A stretch of DNA of 46,000 nucleotides, taken from the NCBI GenBank assembly GCA_903813345.2, contig CAIIXF020000039.1:1-46000 (forward strand). The letters run 5' to 3'. The first letter of the stretch is position 1. Every line of letters starts with the position of its first letter. Under the pieces are notes generated by a model. The model saw nothing but the letters and a program-made list of their open reading frames with translations. It made no database searches and was not told the origin of the DNA. Both the position numbers and the translations under genes were made by a program. Below are positions 12,501-27,500 of the stretch, piece by piece. This DNA comes from Owenia fusiformis. Its lineage: Eukaryota; Annelida; Polychaeta; Sabellida; Oweniidae.

Positions 12501-15500
12501 ATCTGATTTGTTCCACCTTTCTTTTCGCTCAGTTCTGCACTATTATTTCCATATGTTGTTTAGGATTATGTCATTTGCGAAATAGCTGTAAGACATTATG
12601 AGAATGAATATGGGAGTTTCCACGATAATGTTGTTCACATGATTTTATACACATACCTGCATAACAATCGGAGACAGAAGTCTTAATATTGTCCAATAAA
12701 AAATGAGAATCTAACATTTAATGATAACAAAAGGATTAATTGCTTAGTTCTCTTTGTTTAAGTCTTTGTTTTCTTAAATGCGGAAGTGTACCAACATCAC
12801 CTTGATTATATAAGAGATCATCTAACAGTCTAAAATTGCTTTTAATTGCAAGTTAATACATTCCGACCAAAATTTGTATACCTGTAATTGGGGGGGGGGG
12901 GGAGGCGATGTTACATCACATAACTACAACTAAACGTTCATATAGAAATATACAATAAGCATGTCCGTATAAAAGCTAAAATTATAAAAACTCATTTCAA
13001 AGTCATTCTGTTCATGGAAGCGTCAAGTTATGAAAAACAATGCTAAACACTCAAACAAATCGACTTGATTACCTTTGAAAACTTCTTGAGAGGAAATGGA
13101 CAAATGTATTTTTTTAACTCATTAGAACGCCTGTCTGATTGAAATACTATTTTTAAATACAAACATAAATGATTTAATCTTGGTCAGAAGTCTGAACATT
13201 GTCCAACAAAATAATAAGAATCTAACATTTAATGATTACAAAAGGATTAATTGCTATATAGTCTTTGTCTTAGTCTTTGTTTTTCTAACGGCGGAAGTGT
13301 ACCAACATCACCTTGATTACAGAAGAGATCATCTAACAGTCTAAAATTGCTTTTAATTCCCGGGTTTTAATTACATTTTATGTATAGACTTTTTTGCCTC
13401 TATTCTCATTTTTAAACCTGTTTCTGTTTGCTTATTTAACAATTGTGATAAATAATTCAGTTAGTGTCGAAACCAAAACAATTTTCTACATTATAGTCCC
13501 CTCCTCTTGCACTGACTAAATATTAAAATAAGCTAGTCTGATTGCGAATTTACAAATCCTGTAAAAGTAGCTTCAAACCGCCTTTTAATCAGAGAAAACA
13601 ACCAGAACAACGGCAACGCCAAAGCGTAGCGAATCCCATCGAACAGAAATGGCTGGCATTTTTACAAACGAAGCGCAAATATCATAAAACAACACACCAG
13701 AAAGGCCACCATTTTCAAAATGGTTGCTCACTAGCCAAGTTGTCATCAGAAGAAATAATATGCTTTAAAGTAGCCACCTCTAAAATTTTTGAAAAATCGC
13801 ACACATGCTTGTAAAATAACACACATAAAAATGGTGGCCATTTTTCAAAATGGCCGGCTACTCCCTAAAGTTTTATTAGACAATGTGCCATGCTTAAAGT
13901 ATTCACATATCAATTATGAACAAAATCGCTCCACTACTTTTCAAGTTATAGTAAAATACGTTAAAATGGCGGCCATTTTTCAAAATTGTTTTCAAAATGG
14001 CCGCCTTCTACCAAAAGTGTCATAGGACAGTGTGCCATGCTTATAGTATTCACATACCAAATATGAACAAAATCGCTCCACTACTTTTCGAGTTATAGTA
14101 AAATACGTTAAAATGGCGGCCATTTTGAAAAATGGCCACCTTCTACCAAAAGTGTCTTTAGACAGTGTGCAATGCTTATAGTATTCACATACCAAATATG
14201 AACAAAATCGCTCCACTACTTTTTGAGTTACAGCAAAAATCGTAAAATGACGAGTAAAGGCCGCCATTTTCAAGATGGCTGCCATGTGCTTCTTTAATAT
14301 CTACATTTGTAGCATTATTAACGTCCTTTATAATTTTTTTACATTTAAAACATATTGCTATTACAGTTTACATATTGCACCTAAATTACTGTAAAATCGT
14401 CACTAAAATGGCCGCCATTTTAAAATGAGCGGCCATTTTGAAAATCGGCTTTCGAGCAGAACTTCTAACCCCATAGGGTATATGTGTACAAAATATGAAC
14501 AAAATCTGGCCAACCGTATTTGAGTTATTGCCCGGATGGACGGACGGACAGACGGACGGACGGACGTACGTACAGACGTACGTACGGACGGACGGACGGA
14601 GGCGTTCCCTATATCCCTCCGAACTTCGTTCGATGGGATAATAAGTTAATTCATCTGATTGCGAAAATACGAATCAATCTGATTATCTGATCTCCATGCT
14701 ATTTGATTCGTGCACTATCTACAAGTCAGTCGGGCAAGGGTGAAATTATTTCATTTGAAAACAGAAATAAATATCAGAACCCCTCTAGCATAACTATTCG
14801 GAAGAAATTCATACAAAAAATAAGGTACACAACTGATGAAGGGTCGCACACATTGCATGCACCCCTCTCCTCCTCCTCCGTGTTTGCCAACACACGACCA
14901 TATTTGACAATTTTTCTAAAAGCGTTTTCCCCGGGAATATAGGTGTAGCGGTTGCCAGAAGTCGCACAGCTTGGGAGTCAGGGTATCCTGATCCATGCCT
15001 CAACGCCTGACGGGTCTGATATTTAGAGGGGGCGCAAGAATTATTAGGGGGCGGGGTAAACGTGAAAGTTGCCAAAATATCCATAGGCGTAGCCAGGAGG
15101 GGGGGGGGGGGTGCGATAACAATAGGCTTTATATATGCTTTAATGTTTTATTTATCATGATGCTTTTATGTAGGCTATTAATTACAGTTCTTTTTGCAAT
15201 ATAAAACTGGTATGTTTATGCAAATTCCGATTGGACTAATATAAAGGGATATTGTTTCATTATGTGGACTTAAGAAATTCCGACATACTCATTGCTTTCA
15301 ACCCAAAACTTAAAATAGGAAGTTATCAAGATCCCAAGAACACGATCGCTACTTAAACAATACGTTTGTAAAATCCCGGCGATCGAAATGCAATCAAACT
15401 TTCGCAATCAGGTGCCTAATTAGTCTTTTGATCTCTAAAGTTTTACAACTGAACGTTTCAATGAACTCGTGAGAAGCAAACGCAATCATCATATAAACAT

Positions 15501-18500
15501 TTTTCTAGTAAATCTAAAATAGAGTAAAACCCAGGGAAAAAGATCGCGTGTTCATAGGAATTAGGCATATTTCAATTTTGAAATAACAAAAGTCAGTCTC
15601 GGAAGAATTTTCCAAGCATTCCCTGCTTCGATGCGTTTTTATTGCTAGGGCCGTTTAGCGCCGATATTAATTCATTATAGGGTATTAGGGTTGTGCTTTA
15701 TTTGTTTTATTTATATAAAATAAATAAATATAAAATGTGTACGACACTTTAATGAATTATTTTTAGGGTTACAATGCATTATTGACTTTTCCCTCTAAAC
15801 GTTTAAAATTCATCTTTTCTTAGTTTGCTTCAATAAAATTAACATTGGATCCCAGACAGTTATCAAATTCTCAGACATTTGATTAATATAGATATTTGTA
15901 CTTCCTTTGACCAGTGGTGCTGGTGTGACTGAGATTCGAATCTAATCTGTTTCATTTTTATGTAAATTGAGAGGAATAAAGTTTTATTTTCAGCGTTTTA
16001 ACAATCATAACGTTTGGCGTGCAGCTCAACTTAATACACAATCAAAGGTCAGAATACAGAAATAAGAACATGCCTTTTATTTGTTATTCAAGCTCGAGCA
16101 ATATCCCCGTTATAAAACCAAAATAACTGTGGTTAGGTACCATATCTTGATTACGGTAAAGACAGGCCATCTCATTCTGGTATGCCAGAGCCACTCTTAT
16201 CTGCCGATTGTGGAAGGATAAAGACAAAGGGGTCGCGGCTATCGCGATGAGGCCATCTTATTTCTAGGAATTATTTCTGCCTCTCATTCCTTAAACTGGC
16301 TTCGTTAAACAGTGCCAAAATATATAAGTCGGAGCCAAAAACAAGACTATTTTTATATTTAAATCCCCTCACCTTGTCAATGTCTATGCCTGCATCTGGT
16401 TTTATACAGATATATACACATAGATTACTTACTGGCCATGGAAAGGGGGGGGGGGGCACAGAAACGAACATTCTGGGGTCATAAGGGATACTTGGGGAAG
16501 GGGGAGAGGTGGTGGTGAATAGTAAAGTCCGGGAGTGAAGTTAATGGGTACTGAAATCTTTCTTTTGATATTTAGTGCTTGAATGGAGACTTGTTTCCAC
16601 TCCCCGCATTCTAGTAGAATTTAAATATTTGATCCAAAGGAGTTATTTTAAATCAAACTTGCATTCCGATTAATTAACACTCCAATGATTGTACCGCTTC
16701 ACTATTGTCTAAGATAATTATAATGAATTCACGGGACACTATAGTCTTCCTTTTAAACTTTAGTGGTTGGATGCCAGAGACTTGTTTCCCCATCCCGTAC
16801 ACTAGTAAATTTGTAAATTTTAAATATTTGATTTAGGGAGGTATTTGCAATCCAACTCTGATGGTGCAAGACTAGTCAGCCAAGACTAAATTATGAAGTT
16901 ATTATCATTTAGACTATTGAGTTCATTGAATTATAATTCCATAGATATCATATTTAATCCTGTCAACACAAAAATGGTATTAATTGGCATGATATGTAGT
17001 CAGAGACGGTTTAAAAAGTTGTTTAGTATAGATAGTATTAGGAAAAATCCTAACTCAAAGTTTTTGTTCTCTCGCAATCCAGAGCAAACCACTCGCCGGG
17101 CAAGCATTCTTTAAAAACGTGAAGTTTTCACCATGTTGAGCAGTTTTGAAAATTGTCCAATTTGAACCATCGCCTTGTATATTTCTGTAACTGCCCCCTC
17201 CCCTTTCCACACTGTCAATGGTTTTACAAAATAGTTCATGTCAGGAAGGGGGAGGGGTGAGTGTGGAGAACAATCACTGACTGCGATTTGTATGATTGAA
17301 CATTATACACTTATCATAGATTCGTAAAGAATAGTTTTAAAATAAACAGCTTGTTTTATGTTATGATTGGAGTAATGTATGCATAGAAGAATGACACTGG
17401 TTTTGAAATATCTTAATTATCCCATTGAATGAAGCCATCCGTCCCTCTGTACATTCTTAACTCATTCTAGTGGACTGATTTGATTTAAAGGAGAAGTCTC
17501 GGTGTAGAACGTGTACACACTAATGGGAACGAATTTTACTCATTTCTATTTAGGATTCGTTCATATACTAGCGGGGCTTTAGAGCATTTACAAACGCACG
17601 AATTGTATTGTTTTAAGGCAACTTTTATGACATATAATGTATTTAAAGCTGATTAATTTTAGATTATATCCGGTTCAATTTTACAAATAATGAATAGTAT
17701 TACAGTATATCGAAAAATATACAATGATTTACATTAAATTGCTCAGACTGCAAACAATGTACATGTACATGGTTGGCGAATTTGCATGCGCGTTCTTGAT
17801 AATAAGAATTAAAGGTTGAACTTAAAAATCAAACATTTTCTTTTTTAAACATAATAAATCTTTAAATCAAGAAAATAAAAATAAGATTGATGATTGAGCT
17901 TTTCATAGTCAACTGCGACTGTGTCGACGCATGTTTATTTACTTAGCTAATTAGATATGTAAAATTGTTAATGGCCGCAACGGATAATACGTACATGTAA
18001 GCTGTTCGGATAAGACATGTCTATATGATTAATAACAAATCCCGGGGAGAATATTATTCAACAGTAACTGATCTTATTAGTTATTATTCAATTTGGATAA
18101 TAAATCTATTATCTCGTCGTATTGATGTTTATTATATAGTGTTTCTCGTTGTGTAATAAGTAGGGCAAAATCCAGAAAAAGTAGATCAAAAATACTCCAA
18201 TGGAGTATAAAATTGTCACCAGGATTCCGGAATGAGACGAATGTTAACTCGTGAAATCTCGGTAGATAAGGTAGGTCAGAAAATCCGGATTAATCCGAAC
18301 AAGGTTCGGGAATTTCCGTCATAAGAAGTAGGTCAAAAATACTCCAATGGAGTATAAAATTGTCACCAGGATTCAGAAATACGACGAATCGAATCGGCAA
18401 ACTTCGGTACAATAATGAAGTGCATAAAAATCGTGAAAAAGGTGTCAGGGGCTTCCCCTCATCTTTCCATAAATGGTTCTAAAAGCCTTATATGGATCTA

Positions 18501-21500
18501 TCACGTGACATTCAAAATGACGTTCCTATATGGTTCTATGGGCCTTATATGGATCTTTCGAACACGTGACCAAATCAAAATCAAAATTTTACCTTGACCA
18601 TTGGATGGGATTTCATAGAAAAATATCAAAGAAAACATATTATCGTGATCCTTAAATCACTTAAATTCGATCATTTTATCTTCACCCCTTGATGGAATTT
18701 TATGAAAGAAGTTATGAAAACACATCATCATGTAAGGGTTTTCACCTAAATTAGCTCGTTTTATCTTGACCCTTCAATTGAATTTCATTGAAAAATGTTT
18801 CATGAAAAATATCATGTTATGATTTGTGTTTAAATAAGACCGTTTCATTTAAATACTTGCTGGATAATATTTCATAAAAAATGCACTTTAAAAATATTTC
18901 AGGATTTGCCTTAATTTATCAATGTAATGTAAGTATTAGATTGACTCTCAAATAGGGTTCTATTTTAACTTTTTTATTGAAATTAATACTAGGCAGGACT
19001 CACTCTCTAAAAAGCTAATAAAAATTCAACCCTTGGATGTGATTTCGTTGAAAAAAATATATGACAAGTCAAGAATCAAATGATTTGTCCAGAACCTCTT
19101 AAGATCCTGTTATATGTGAAATTTGTTTTAAAATTTCAGTCTCTGAATCTTTCTTCCAAGGTGAACTCTCTACAGGGTGAGCTGGCCATTGCAAATAATA
19201 ACCTGACAGAAGAAAAACTGAGATCAGAGGCAGAGGTATGTAGGGAAATATTTTAGAATTCATTTTCATGGTATATAAATTTTGCCATATGAACCTATGC
19301 ATATTTGTTTGATTTCTATATTTGAAATTTGTTTTAAATCAGTCTCCGAATCTTTCTTCCAAGGTGAACTCTCTACAGGGTGAGCTGGTCATTGCAAATA
19401 ATAACCTGACAGAAGAAAAGCAGAGATCAGAGGCAGAGGTATGTAGGGAAATATTTAGGGAAACATTAAGAAGTTTTTTTTCATATAAAAATGTTACCAT
19501 TTAAGCTTACAGTGTCTCACATATTCGATCAAAACTTGCCATGCAAACATGTTAGTCTACTTTACTGGCCCCCCTTGCTGTAACAAGGAACACAAAACAC
19601 ATTAAAACGTAGACATAAACCAATTAGTCACTTCACTTTGAAAGTGAGGGGTATTAGCAGAATACGCTGTGTGCATGGACTAACAAAATATCAGTGGTCA
19701 TTTACTGTGTCAACTTAGTAACCCTTGCATATTGTGCTCACTCAAGTATTGAATAATTTTTTTATGATCTAAATGTTTGTGGTTTATAAAAAAATGTGAT
19801 ATATTTTAGATAGAAATACATTAATTAATATATTCATTCAAACAGCACTAGAATGCGGGAAGAAAGAGCAATGGTGACAAAATGCAGACAGAATTTTCCA
19901 TAAGGGTTTCAAACAATTCTGGACACAATCATACATGTACTTCAAGTGTACTGTTATTTTTAGTGCTGTATTTATAGATATAATTTCACGTATTAAAATC
20001 ATATTTTCCAGCAATGACTTAAAATTCGGAACCACACCTATATCACATTCTTCAATAACTCCAAACATGTGTAAACATTGACCATGTGCATATAAATTCA
20101 GATTTCACGAGCTCTTTCCTATTCGAGTACCTCATACATCCCCTGAAGTGATTTGAGTTGGATTCGCCTTTTATACGTGTGCCGATACACATCGCAAACG
20201 CTGATGTGATAAAGATTGCTAGAATCTTTAAACACATTCCTTTATTTTTTGTATTTCAAATATTGTTTTCAGGCTCTAGATGACAGCTGTATTAAATAGA
20301 GGATAACTATGTTCAAAATTCAATGCATCTAATAGGCAGTACATAAAGTGTTTTCTATGAAATGCTTTTACTCACAGCTACTTATCAATTTTAAAACATT
20401 TCTCATAATATAACTGAGTGGAATAGAGCATACAATGTTTAACACTTTCAAGCGGATTTTATTACTTTTTTTGACAATGGATTGGTATCAATATGAGGAA
20501 CTGAATTAAACAATGTTTTTCTCTTAAACCAATCATTGAAAACATTCTGGAGAAAAACACGGTATTTTGTGTAATGTTGACTGATTGACAAGAATTTAAT
20601 GCGAATTTTTTTGGAAATATTTTGTATAACTGTTTTTGTTTACATTTTTTTAGTGCAATTGTTTTTGCTCCTTTCTACCAATTCTAAAATGTCTTTCCAA
20701 ACCTTGTTTGAACAAAATAGCATATATAACATGTTTTTAGACCTCTCGATATTATAGTTATACAAAGGAATTTTTCGTTCATTTTAAAAATGTATTAAAA
20801 AAAAATTAAAATAAAATCCCCCAGAAATAGATAAAAATCAAGTTAAACCTTTTATTTCATTATCAAATACTTTTTTCAAATCAACCAAAATTCCCTTTGT
20901 ACAAATACATATTTAGAGACCTCAACATGTTGTGTTAATGTTGTTTTGTTCCAATGAGGTTCGGAGAGATGTTTCATTTCACTCTGGAAACATGATACCA
21001 AGAACAAAACAAGTGTTTGATGTGTTTTCTAAAACAATATAGATAACAGGATCTTAAGAGGTTCTGGACAAATCATTTGATTCTGGACTTGTCATATTTT
21101 TTTTCAACGAAATCACATCCAAGGGTTGAATTTTTATTAGCTATTTAGAGAGTGAGTCCTGCCTAGTATTAATTTCAATAAAAAAGTTAAAATAGAACCC
21201 TATTTGAGAGTCAATCAAATACTTACATTATATTGATAAATTAAGGCAAATCCTGAAATATTTTTAAAGTGCATTTTTTATGAAATATTATCCAGCAAGT
21301 ATTTAGATGAAACGGTCTTATTTAAATACAAATCATAACATGATGATATTTTTCATGAAACATTTTTCAATGAAATTCAATTGAAGGGTCAAGATAAAAC
21401 GAGCTAATTTAGGTGAAAACCCTTACATGATGATGCGTTTTCATAACTTCTTTCATAAAATTCCATCAAGGGGTGAAGATAAAATGATCGAATTTAAGTG

Positions 21501-24500
21501 ATTTAAGGATCACGAGAATATGTTTTCTGTGACAATTAATTTTGATTTGGTATTAGGTCGCGTGTTCGAAAGATCCATATAAGGCCCATAGAACCATATA
21601 GGAACGTCATTTTGAATGTCACGTGATAGATCCATATAAGGCTTTTAGAACCATGTATGGAAAGATGAGGGGAAGCCCCTGACACCTGTTTCACGATTTT
21701 TATGCACTTCATTATTGTACCGAAGTTTGCCGATTTGATTCGTCATATTTCGGAATCCTGGTGACAATTTTATACTCCATTGGAGTATTTTTGACCTACT
21801 TCTTATGACGGAAATTCCCGAACCTTGTTCGGATTAATCCGGATTTTCTGACCTACTTTATCTACCGAGATTTCACGAGTTAACATTCGTCTCATTCCGG
21901 AATCCCGGTGACAATTTTATACTCCATTGGAGTATTTTTGATCTACTTTTTCTGGATTTTGCCCTACTTATTATATCTTGACAACAAGCAAATCAAAAAG
22001 TTCGACATGAACGGGTCTCGATCAACTAACCTAGACAATGGAAGCCAGGCACGCTAACCATGAGGCCAACGAGCTACCGATATGAGAGAACAAAAGTATT
22101 ATATATTTATACCGAGCGTCAATTCAAAATGATCCTCACTTTTGTCTCCACTTAAATACGACTCGTCAGTTGTATCCAGAATAGTAGAACGCCTATGGCG
22201 CTAGTGAATAACCAAGTCCCAGGTGAGTGGTTCGTATCCCTCCGTGATATACTATTTTTGTTTTATTAAATACGACAGAAAGGAGAAAGGTGTAGGTTGA
22301 AAACAAGACGTTAGTTTGTTTCAAAACAGTTTGGAAACATTAATCTCTGATAATTTAAGGTTTTCCACTCCTGAAGGGCCTCTAGATATAATCCACTCAG
22401 TAAAAATAAGAGGATCTTAAGAGGTTCTGGACAAATCATTTGATTCTGGACTTGTCATATTTTTTTTTCAACGAAATCACATCCAAGGGTTGAATTTTTA
22501 TTAGCTATTTAGAGAGCGAGTCCTGCCTAGTATTAATTTCAATAAAAAAGTTAAAATAGAACCCTATTTGAGAGTCAATCTAATACTTACATTACATTGA
22601 TAAATTAAGGCAAATCCTGAAATATTTTTAAAGTGCATTTTTTTATTAAATATTATCCAGCAAGTATTTAAATGAAACGGTCTTATTTAAATACAAATCA
22701 TAACATGATATTTTTCATGAAACATTTTTCAATGAAATTCAATTGAAGGGTCAAGATAAAACGAGCTAATTTAGGTGAAAACCCTTACATGATGATGTGT
22801 TTTCATAACTTCTTTCATAAAATTCCATCAAGGGGCGAAGATAAAATGATCGAATTTAAGTGATTTACGGATCACGAGAATATGTTTTCTTTGATATTTT
22901 CTATGAAATCCCATCCAATGGTCAAGGTAAAATTTTGATTTTGATTTTGATTTGGTCACGTGTTCGAAAGATCCATATAAGGCCCATAGAACCATATAGG
23001 AACGTCATTTCGAATGTCACGTGATAGATCCATATAAGGCTTTTTGAACCATTTATGGAAAGATGAGGGGAAGCCCCTGACACCTGTTTCACGATGTTTA
23101 TGCACTTCATTATTGTACCGAAGTTTGCCGATTCGATTCGTCGTATTTCGGAATCCTGGTGACAATTTTATACTCCATTGGAGTATTTTTGACCTACTTC
23201 TTATGACGGAAATTCCCGAACCTTGTTCGGATTAATCCGGATTTTCTGACCTACCTTATCTACCGAGATTTCACGAGTTAACATTCGTCTCATTCCGGAA
23301 TCCTGGTGACAATTTTATACTCCATTGGAGTATTTTTGATCTACTTTTTCTGGATTTTGCCTTACTTATTATATCTTGACAACAAGCAAATCAAAAAGTT
23401 CGACATAAACGGGTCTCGATCAACTAACCTAGACTATGGAAGCCAGGCACGCTAACCATTAGGCCAACGAGCTACCGATATGAAAGAACAAAAGTATTAT
23501 ATATTTATACCGAGCGTCAATTCAAAATGATCCTCACTTTTGTCTCCACTTAAATACGACTCGTCAGTTGTATCCAGAATAGTAGAACGCCTATGGCGCT
23601 AGTGAATAACCAAGTCCCAGGAGAGTGGTTCGTATCCCTCCGTGATATACTATTTTTGTTTTATTAAATACGACAGAAAGGAGCAAGATGTAGGTTGAAA
23701 ACAAGACGTTAGTTTGTTTCAAAACAGTTTGGAAACATTAATCTCTGATAATTTAAGGTTTTCCACTCCTGAAGGGCCTCTAGATCTATGAAATTCAATA
23801 ATCCACTCAGTAAAAATACGATTTCTCTGCAACCTGATGTCCAATCAAGATCATTCAAATATATATGTGTTCCTGACACGTTTGGGCGTCCGGGAATAAA
23901 ATTGCTTGTGAAAACTATTTACAAAAGTGTTCCAGAGACCCTTATCTACTTGGCTAAGGTTTTATTTGAAGATACATTGCCTTATTAGCAGGTAGAGGGG
24001 CATACAGAACACAGAAGCAAATGCTATGTTGAAAAATTTCTATATTTCAATTTGAACCTGTGTTTACATGTCACGTAGGCCAGTGTTTTATATGGGGATT
24101 ATATGTACTTTCCTTGTTTACATGAACGTAAATCATTACATGAAATCTGCATTCTTCTGGGTTTAATCTGGGTTTGTATTGTCTTATTGGGGCTTTTCGA
24201 CTTTAAAACAAACCCTACCTAAATGGATTGTGTCTCGGGAACGTTTTTGTAAATAGTTATTATAAACAATTCTGAAAGAATATCACATATTTTTGTCTTC
24301 CCGATTTCAGTCATGAATCACGTCAATTTCTCGTGCAAACATTGGGTAGACGTTGTCATAACCGGATGCCCGAACGTGTCAGGAACATATAGATACTCGA
24401 ATGATGTTGATTGAACATCAGGGTTGAGAGAAATCGTAATTTTACTGAGTGGCTTCACGAAAAAATAAGCAGCACAACTCGTCAGTTGTATCCAGTTGGA

Positions 24501-27500
24501 ATCCCAGCGTAATGTTTTTAATTATATGGTTGTGCTTTGATTTTACGCTGAAAACATTTATAACTACGTCAACTTTATATTAAAACATTTATTATCTTTT
24601 CAGTTGTATTAAAATGTAAAATATGATATATGTCAGCTTATTGCTTTCTGGAGAACAGTCAAGGTTTAAATTTGGTACAATGAATCGGACACTCATGTAA
24701 ATCGACATGGTTATAACATTGAACTCAATGCAGTATATTAGTTATTTCTATGAATCACAGCGGGATTGGTTTCATTTATATGATTGCCAACTCTGGCGGT
24801 TTTTTGTAAATGCTTTTGACCGCTGTAAATGTGAAACTGATACAGTATTATTCAATTGTTTTATGTCTTGGTCACATTTGCTCCGATTTTCACTACGGCG
24901 CCCGGCCGATTGAGTATTGTGTTCAGAAATGTATTCAATTTTGAACAAAATACTCGCAGCAAATGTGATCCAGGCATTACACAGCGGTATTTCGAACATA
25001 CTATTGTTGCTTAACCACGACCTAGCCAATTTTAAAATCATACTCCTTATTTAAATCCAAGTAAACGATCAATGTTTAGGTATTTGGCGTTTGATGATAC
25101 TATGGCCCTTGGCGAATTATGATTAGATGAACCGAGGTCAACATTAATGTTTCTTGTACAAGGTCACCCCAAGGTCTAAGATAAATATTTAGGTATTTTA
25201 CGTTTCAAGACCTTTGGACAAATTCGATTCAACGATGTATTAAAGTTAAAATGTATACAGAGATAAAATAGGTTATCTCCTATCGTTTCCTTGTGTATAC
25301 GTTTATGTCTCTGCGTAATAACGCAGATGCGAGCAGGTAGTTACCAATCTCACCACAAGGTGGCTCGTTCGGGTCAGATAGCATGGCGGGTATGGTAGAA
25401 AGTTCCCTTTAACTTAAAGTACATCTGTTTTCGTGGTTTAATTTTCATATCACCCTTAAAATGTATCTAATAGCAATGCAATTAAAATATGTCCAGTGAA
25501 CGAAAATGCAATACAAGAATAGATATTTCACTTTTTGTGATTTTGTAACAATGGGGTTATTTTTTGTATATGTAACATGGTCATTTTCACATTTTATATT
25601 ATTACTGTTCATATTAATCAATCCCTATTCATCTCAATATAACAGGTCCCTAAGTAGGTTGTTTGCAGTTTTACTCTTTTAATACCATGTTCACTTTTCA
25701 CCTTGAGTTATTCAACTATGCAAACTGTGTCAGTTTTATATATCTATTGTTCCCCTATATGGTCTTTCTCACTCACATGTAGCTGAGTTTGCATTGGGTG
25801 TTGGCTTGTCAGTAGTTGCTGTAAGAGTTCATGTTGTACATTACAGAGCATTGTATTTTAAACATTGAAGTTTGAAATATACTTTTTTATATATTTTTTA
25901 ATTTGAAGTTCGAGTTATTTTATTGCCACCCACGGGCCTTCCACACGCCCATTTACATATAACGCTTTGAAACAACTTTAAAAAGTGAGCAATGTCAGTG
26001 TTGTGATAATAGAGAATTTTCGTTATAAGTTGTTTCAAAAACTTATACGTATACTTATAGTTTAAAGGGTCTTGTCGAACTAAAATCAATTCAAATTGAT
26101 TTTCATAATCTGTACCAAGTGGGGCATAACTATTCCCGATATAGTCAAGCTTCATCATCAACTAGGGACTGCGAATACAATGTCCTTTGCTAGTGTCAAT
26201 TATGAACACGATAAACTAAATTCTAGTTGACGGGTCCTTGTAGTGTACGATAAACAAGACCCTTTAAAGTGAATCACTACACGAACGAGTCGATCATTTC
26301 AATGTTCTCATGAAATTATAAGGTCAATTTTTAAGTTTTTACGTATAAAAGGGCCTTTATACGCAGATTATAAACTTACAGAGTTGGATCTCTACATAGT
26401 ATATGTGTGGACCTACTGACCAGAATGGCTTATTAAAATTAATCCGCTGAATAGGCATAGTATTCAATCAAATAGCTCGACTCATTCATTAGCTGAACTA
26501 ATTCTCCCTTCGTTATTTCTACAAGGTGATTCAAAACGATCATCTACAAAAAATATATTTGAGAGTAGATAAATCTGTAAAACCCGTGTGCTATATCAGC
26601 CTATTTGATTCTAGAAAACACATATGACACAACTAAACATGCTTTACATCAAGGGGGTACGGATGGTATGCCATTGGCCCTTTTTATTACCGTCCTAGGA
26701 GATATTTCCCGACGAATTAGGAAATTATGAAACACCTTGTTTATTGGGTTTATAAGTATAAGTATACGTATAAGTTTTTAAAAAACTTATAACGAAAATT
26801 CTCTAATAACGCCCCTCATACCTATTTATTACAGGTCGTGTAGACCATTGTTGCCTGATTTATAGCAAAAACATTGACTTTTGCACGTTGATGATGATGA
26901 TGATGATGCGCCTTTTATAATAGATCTCATATCTTAGAAGCGTATCAGTTCAAAAAATACTAGAAGACCTTACATATTTTGCCATGCACTGCGCCTATTC
27001 ATTTGGCAATTCAGTTGTAAATTTTATCTTGAAAAAATAAATCTTCCAAATTTGTTGAGTTTTCTTGCAGAAATCGCCTACCCCCCCCCCCCCCCTCCAT
27101 CCATTTTGTATGATCACAAGGCGTGATTTAAGCTGCTGATATTCTTCTTTAAACGAGTCGGATTTTCAAAATCTATAAGTTGGACTCCCTTTATAGAAGC
27201 TTTGAACTGAATTTGCACTGCTTAATGCTGAAATTTTATTGTTTATCCATACATTTTAAGAAAAAATGTATAAAAAAAGATGTTAAAGCCAAATGTTGCC
27301 CTAAAAATTCAGAAAATGTAAAAAATTTCGAATTTTCTATGTACAGGCCTTGTTGAAGAAGCTTTAAGAAGCTTAATATGTAAATTATCTAATCAAACAC
27401 TTCGTCCACCATTTTGAAACACTAATCAATCCAATCTGTGCTAGCGATTCATAGGGCGAGCCAGTGGGATAATGGAGAGGTTAAGCTACCGTATAAAATC

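Larger units (their letters stand above)
10450..18153. mobile_element. 7.7-kb insertion with CACAA/TTGTG ends and TAA target duplication
   Basis: The interrupted arm reads CAAGATATAA | CACAAGAC ... CTCGTTGTG | TAATAAGTAGGG. Uninterrupted arms (for example near 28511 and 37925) read CAAGATATAATAAGTAGGG, so exactly TAA is duplicated (10447-10449, 18154-18156). CAC.. ends with a 3-bp duplication fit the EnSpm/CACTA superfamily. The terminal repeats are short and imperfect, and no transposase frame is visible, so it is non-autonomous or decayed. It contains several unrelated repeats, annotated separately. Confidence 0.72.
4942..19111 (+). mobile_element. Long-inverted-repeat transposon copy 1 (about 6.46 kb, split by a 7.7-kb insertion)
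   Basis: The left end is AACAGGATCTTAAGAGG and the right end its complement. The element lies in an array intron: the left flank TTTGATTTGTATAT and right flank ATATGTGAAATTTG rebuild a normal intron with ATAT duplicated (4938-4941 and 19112-19115; TATAT is also possible). Left arm 4942-6285; right arm 10073-10449 plus 18154-19111. The interior 6286-10072 carries only smaller repeats and no transposase frame. It is non-autonomous. The superfamily is not clear: long arms without coding resemble foldback or long-TIR MULE elements, but the short duplication does not fit MULEs. Confidence 0.82.

Noticed and set aside
13542-14285. Several 78-97 residue frames on both strands
   Set aside because: They follow the 135-bp tandem repeat and its palindromes, with overlapping frames on both strands; low-complexity translation.
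14809-15084. 91-residue minus-strand frame near the GGCGTAGCCAG repeat
   Set aside because: Composition follows CCTCCTCC and other simple repeats, with no family features.
16893-17114. 73-residue frame starting MKLLSFRLLSS, signal-peptide-like start
   Set aside because: No homologous second copy, no splice or promoter context and no recognisable domain; chance frame inside a decayed transposon.
23788-23988. 66-residue frame repeated at 37312-37512
   Set aside because: Lies in an M1 arm. Copy 1 lacks the ATG and has a small insertion, and copy e has a stop. No sign of selection on the frame.
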